Source of the DNA: Acidobacteriota bacterium
Lineage (GTDB): Bacteria > Acidobacteriota > Blastocatellia > Pyrinomonadales > Pyrinomonadaceae
Length of the DNA stretch: 9,197 bases
Reading direction: 5' to 3'
NCBI GenBank assembly: GCA_005790265.1
Contig: SXVE01000516.1
Coordinates: 1-9,197 of the forward strand
Part shown: positions 7,158 to 9,197 of the stretch, piece by piece
How positions within the stretch are numbered: position 1 is the first letter of the stretch
Layout: each line of letters starts with the position of its first letter
Translations under genes and position numbers: made by a program
The notes under the pieces: model-generated
What the model was told of the DNA's origin: nothing
Database searches by the model: none
The model's input: the letters and a program-made list of their open reading frames with translations, nothing else

Positions 7158-8114
7158 ATGGACGAATTAAAAAACAGATCGGAAATTAAAGTTCTGGTAG
7201 TCGGTGATGTGATGATTGATCGTTATTGGTGGGGAAAAGTGAGTCGCATCTCACCCGAAGCGCCCGTTCCGGTCGTGCAGTTAGAGAAAAAAAGCATCGC
7301 CGCCGGAGGCGCCGCAAACGTGGCGGCGAATATCAAAGGTTTGGGCGCAGAACCAATTCTAATCGGCATTATCGGCACAGATGAAGAAGCACAGCAATTA
7401 AGAGATTCATTAAAGGAAATAAAAGTTTCGGCGGATTATTTGATTGAATTAATTAACCGCCCAACAACGGTTAAAACACGAATTATCGCGCACAGTCAAC
7501 AAGTCGTAAGACTTGATCAGGAAGACAAATCCAGTTTGTCAAGTGACGATGAGTCAGTAGTTTGGGAAAAAATACTTCAAGTTATAGATCAAGTAGAAAT
7601 CATCGTCGTTTCCGATTATGCCAAAGGACTTCTCACCGATAAAATACTAAAAAATCTGCTCGAAACTGCAAAAGAAAAAAGTATACCGGTGCTGGTTGAT
7701 CCGAAAGGAATCGCTTATGAAAAATATACCGGTGCGACTTTGCTTACTCCCAATCAGAGAGAAGCAGCCGAAGCCTGCAATCTGTCGCTAGAAGCTATAA
7801 ATATGGTCGAAGATGCGGGTCGTAAATTGTTGAATGATTTACAAGTTAAGGGCGTATTGGTTACTGAAGGTGAAAATGGAATGACTTTGTTTCAATCGGA
7901 TTCCGAGTCAATTCATTTTGATGCTCTGGCGCGAAATGTTTATGACGTAACCGGCGCAGGCGACACGGTGATCGCGACATTAGCGGTTGCTCTCGGCAGC
8001 GGGGCGACGCTTGAGACGGCGGCAAAAATGGCGAATGTTGCTGCAGGGATAGTGGTTGAAAAGGTGGGAACAACACCGATAACTTTTGAAGAACTAAAAA
8101 ATGGGCTTGGTTAA
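7158..8114 (+). CDS. rfaE1: D-glycero-beta-D-manno-heptose-7-phosphate kinase (RfaE1, PfkB family)
   Basis: A 318-residue ribokinase-family (PfkB) enzyme, as long as the kinase half of HldE. Motifs: GDVMIDRYWWG (16-26) with SRISPEAPVPV (29-39), both diagnostic of RfaE1; the PfkB first signature GGAANVAAN (50-58); SDYAKG (152-157); VLVDPKG (178-184); TPNQRE (197-202); the second signature DVTGAGDTV (263-271) with catalytic Asp269; and GTTP (304-307). It phosphorylates heptose 7-phosphate at C1 in the cytoplasm. I chose the ATG at 7158, 22 bases after the fusion gene's stop, because the reading frame upstream to a TTG at 7113 merely overlaps that gene and adds no conserved residues. There is no Shine-Dalgarno motif. 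GC is lower than in the previous gene (about 38% over 7381-7740 by hand count), and AGA, ATA and TTA codons are commoner, which may mark a different origin. Confidence 0.92.
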   Translation: MDELKNRSEIKVLVVGDVMIDRYWWGKVSRISPEAPVPVVQLEKKSIAAGGAANVAANIKGLGAEPILIGIIGTDEEAQQLRDSLKEIKVSADYLIELINRPTTVKTRIIAHSQQVVRLDQEDKSSLSSDDESVVWEKILQVIDQVEIIVVSDYAKGLLTDKILKNLLETAKEKSIPVLVDPKGIAYEKYTGATLLTPNQREAAEACNLSLEAINMVEDAGRKLLNDLQVKGVLVTEGENGMTLFQSDSESIHFDALARNVYDVTGAGDTVIATLAVALGSGATLETAAKMANVAAGIVVEKVGTTPITFEELKNGLG

Positions 8115-8127
8115 ATTATCTTGGTAA

Positions 8128-8150
8128 TATCTTTCTTAATGCTAAAGATA
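8128..8150 (+). terminator. Weak AT-rich hairpin after the kinase gene, possible terminator
   Basis: TATCTTT (8128-8134) and AAAGATA (8144-8150) are perfect 7-base inverted copies around a 9-base loop, 13 bases after the kinase stop. The stem has only one G-C pair and no run of T follows, so it is a poor intrinsic terminator and may be chance in AT-rich DNA. Confidence 0.2.
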
Positions 8151-8226
8151 AACCTATTGTTTGTAGCAATTAAAAGCGTTTCAGTAAGTAATTTAAGTTA
8201 AAGTTGTAAGTGTAAAGGAATTGTGA

Positions 8227-8256
8227 TTGGCAAAATACTTTTAATGTCTGTTTAAG
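8227..8256 (+). promoter_or_regulatory. Weak sigma-70-like promoter candidate upstream of the RmlD-like gene
   Basis: TTGGCA (8227-8232, five of six to TTGACA) and TTTAAG (8251-8256, four of six to TATAAT) are separated by 18 bases in the AT-rich gap. Such matches are common by chance at 28% GC. The position, about 200 bases before the next start, would give a long leader holding the inverted repeats at 8350-8439. Confidence 0.2.
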
Positions 8257-8349
8257 ATTCTTGATTATGCTCGATAAATATATGTAAACACTGTAATTAA
8301 TGGCTTTAGAATACTATTTAACGATATTCAGCAAAAACATTACACTAAT

Positions 8350-8439
8350 TTTGGCTAATAGATCGTAATTGTTGTAAATAGGTTGTTTGCCTTTTGTACG
8401 AAATACATTAAATGTCGGCAAACAGACATGTGAGCCAAA
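8350..8439 (+). repeat. Nested inverted repeats in the leader of the RmlD-like gene
   Basis: Outer arms are TTTGGCT (8350-8356) and AGCCAAA (8433-8439). Inner arms are TGTTTGCC (8384-8391) and GGCAAACA (8417-8424). Within the 25-base inner loop lies ACATT-A-AATGT (around 8405-8415). These are perfect by eye and concentrically placed, so the transcript could fold into a stacked stem about 25 bases before the start codon at 8465. The outer arms are short and unequally spaced from the inner ones (27 versus 8 bases), so a bulged structure would be needed. Function, if any, is unknown; a regulatory leader or protein-binding sites are possible. Confidence 0.35.
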
Positions 8440-8464
8440 TCTTTAAGTTCAAACAGAATAGGAT

Positions 8465-9197
8465 ATGAAAGTTTTAATAATCGGCGGCAGCGGGATGCTC
8501 GGACACAAACTGGTTCAGCAGTGGCAAAATTTTTTCGATGTTTACACCACAATCAGAACTGAATTCAAAAATGTCGAGAAATTGCTGATCTTTAATCGGT
8601 TAAAAACTTTTGAGCGGATTGAGATCAACGAAATTAATAAGGTTGCTGAAGTCGTCCAAATCGTTCAGCCGAACGTAATTATCAACGCAGTCGGCATTAT
8701 CAAGCAGGTGCCGAGTTCAAAAGACACGATTAAAACGTTGATGACGAATTCGATTTTTCCTCATCAACTGGCGCAGATCGCCGCCGCCGCTAACGCGCGC
8801 TTGATTACGATCAGCACTGACTGCGTATTTCGCGGCGATAAAGGCAACTACAATGAAAATGATATACCTGACGCTGACGATTTATACGGAAAAAGCAAAA
8901 ATCTCGGAGAAGTGACTGGCGAAAATGCGCTGACGGTGAGAAGTTCGATTATCGGTCGGGAAATAAACAGCGCGCACAGTTTGGTCGAGTGGTTTTTATC
9001 GAATCGCGGCGGAAAAGTGAAAGGTTTTGAGCAAGCGATTTATTCGGGATTTCCGACAAAAATTTTCGCCCGCATCCTCGCCGAAATCATCGTTGACCAT
9101 CCTCGATTAAACGGTCTTTATCACGTTTCGAGCGACCCGATTAATAAGTACGATTTGCTCAATTTGATCAACGACAGAGACCAAGCCCGCGTTGACA
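8465..9197 (+). CDS. RmlD-like SDR reductase (nucleotide-sugar 4-keto reductase), 3' end outside the window
   Basis: The frame is open from the ATG at 8465 to the window end: 244 codons of an expected 280-300. It shows the Rossmann site GGSGMLG (7-13), VIINAVGIIKQ (71-81), the catalytic STDCVF (117-122), YGKSK (141-145; Tyr141 and Lys145), then RSSIIG (159-164), SLVEWFLS (172-179) and GLYHVSSDPINKYDLL (217-232). This is the RmlD branch of extended SDRs, which reduces the 4-keto group of NDP-6-deoxysugars. The GMLGH start and the NAVGIIKQ and SLVEWFLS blocks match the subgroup often found in O-antigen loci with UDP-GlcNAc-derived 2,6-dideoxy-sugar genes, so the substrate is more likely a UDP-4-keto-6-deoxy-HexNAc than dTDP-rhamnose. 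That is inference. AGGA at 8460-8463 is too close to the ATG to be a normal ribosome site. Confidence 0.85.
   Translation, partial: MKVLIIGGSGMLGHKLVQQWQNFFDVYTTIRTEFKNVEKLLIFNRLKTFERIEINEINKVAEVVQIVQPNVIINAVGIIKQVPSSKDTIKTLMTNSIFPHQLAQIAAAANARLITISTDCVFRGDKGNYNENDIPDADDLYGKSKNLGEVTGENALTVRSSIIGREINSAHSLVEWFLSNRGGKVKGFEQAIYSGFPTKIFARILAEIIVDHPRLNGLYHVSSDPINKYDLLNLINDRDQARVD

Larger units (their letters stand above)
8115..8464. other. AT-rich intergenic region, 350 bases, no gene seen
   Basis: By hand count 8161-8460 is about 28% GC, far below the flanking genes. No reading frame of useful length exists: the longest forward one I see from an ATG is 22 codons (8300-8368). It contains an AT-rich hairpin just after the kinase gene, a weak promoter-like pair and nested inverted repeats before the RmlD-like gene, each listed separately. 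The likeliest role is the end of one transcription unit and the leader of the next. It could also be a recombination junction between two blocks of the locus. Confidence 0.6.

Noticed and set aside
8300..8368. 22-codon forward ORF in the AT-rich gap (MALEYYLTIF...)
   Set aside because: Very short, no ribosome site, expected by chance at this composition. The hydrophobic stretch (ITLILA) is too short to argue for a membrane peptide.
1..9197. CRISPR array, tRNA/rRNA, insertion sequence or phage attachment site
   Set aside because: I saw no regularly spaced repeats, no transposase or integrase motifs, no terminal inverted repeats with target duplications, and no tRNA-like cloverleaf in the short gaps.

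Overview
The window is a stretch of a surface-polysaccharide (O-antigen, capsule or exopolysaccharide) biosynthesis locus. All genes lie on the + strand. The ADP-heptose enzymes and the Wzx/Wzy pair point to a Gram-negative (diderm) bacterium with moderate GC. Hand counts give about 53% GC in part of the gmhA domain, about 38% in part of the heptose kinase gene and about 28% in the gap after it. Taxonomy cannot be fixed from sequence alone. The codon style and near-absence of Shine-Dalgarno motifs would fit an Acidobacteriota-like (Blastocatellia) or other environmental diderm, but this is a guess.

Layout, left to right: the last 83 codons of a GT-B (GT4-type) glycosyltransferase (1-252); a Wzx-type flippase (252-1760) overlapping it by one base; an extended-SDR nucleotide-sugar epimerase/dehydratase (1821-2756); a low-GC 268-base gap with one doubtful 42-codon ORF; a class I SAM methyltransferase (about 3040-3708); a Wzy-type polymerase (3752-5281); a second class I methyltransferase (5281-6045) overlapping it by one base; a fused RfaE2-GmhA protein (6050-7135); the heptose-7-phosphate kinase RfaE1 (7158-8114); a 350-base AT-rich gap with nested inverted repeats; and the first 244 codons of an RmlD-like SDR reductase (8465 to the window end).

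How they fit together: GmhA, RfaE1 and RfaE2 supply three of the four activities from sedoheptulose 7-phosphate to ADP-D-glycero-beta-D-manno-heptose. The phosphatase GmhB and the epimerase HldD are not in the window. The two SDR enzymes make or modify other nucleotide sugars, the glycosyltransferase adds a sugar to the lipid-linked repeat unit, the methyltransferases probably decorate or cap the glycan, Wzx flips the unit and Wzy polymerises it.

The most unusual points are the RfaE2-GmhA fusion (the classic HldE fusion is instead kinase-RfaE2), the composition drop starting in the kinase gene, and the structured AT-rich gap before the last gene. I did not find a convincing wholly new system. 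The rest looks like an ordinary but mosaic glycan locus.
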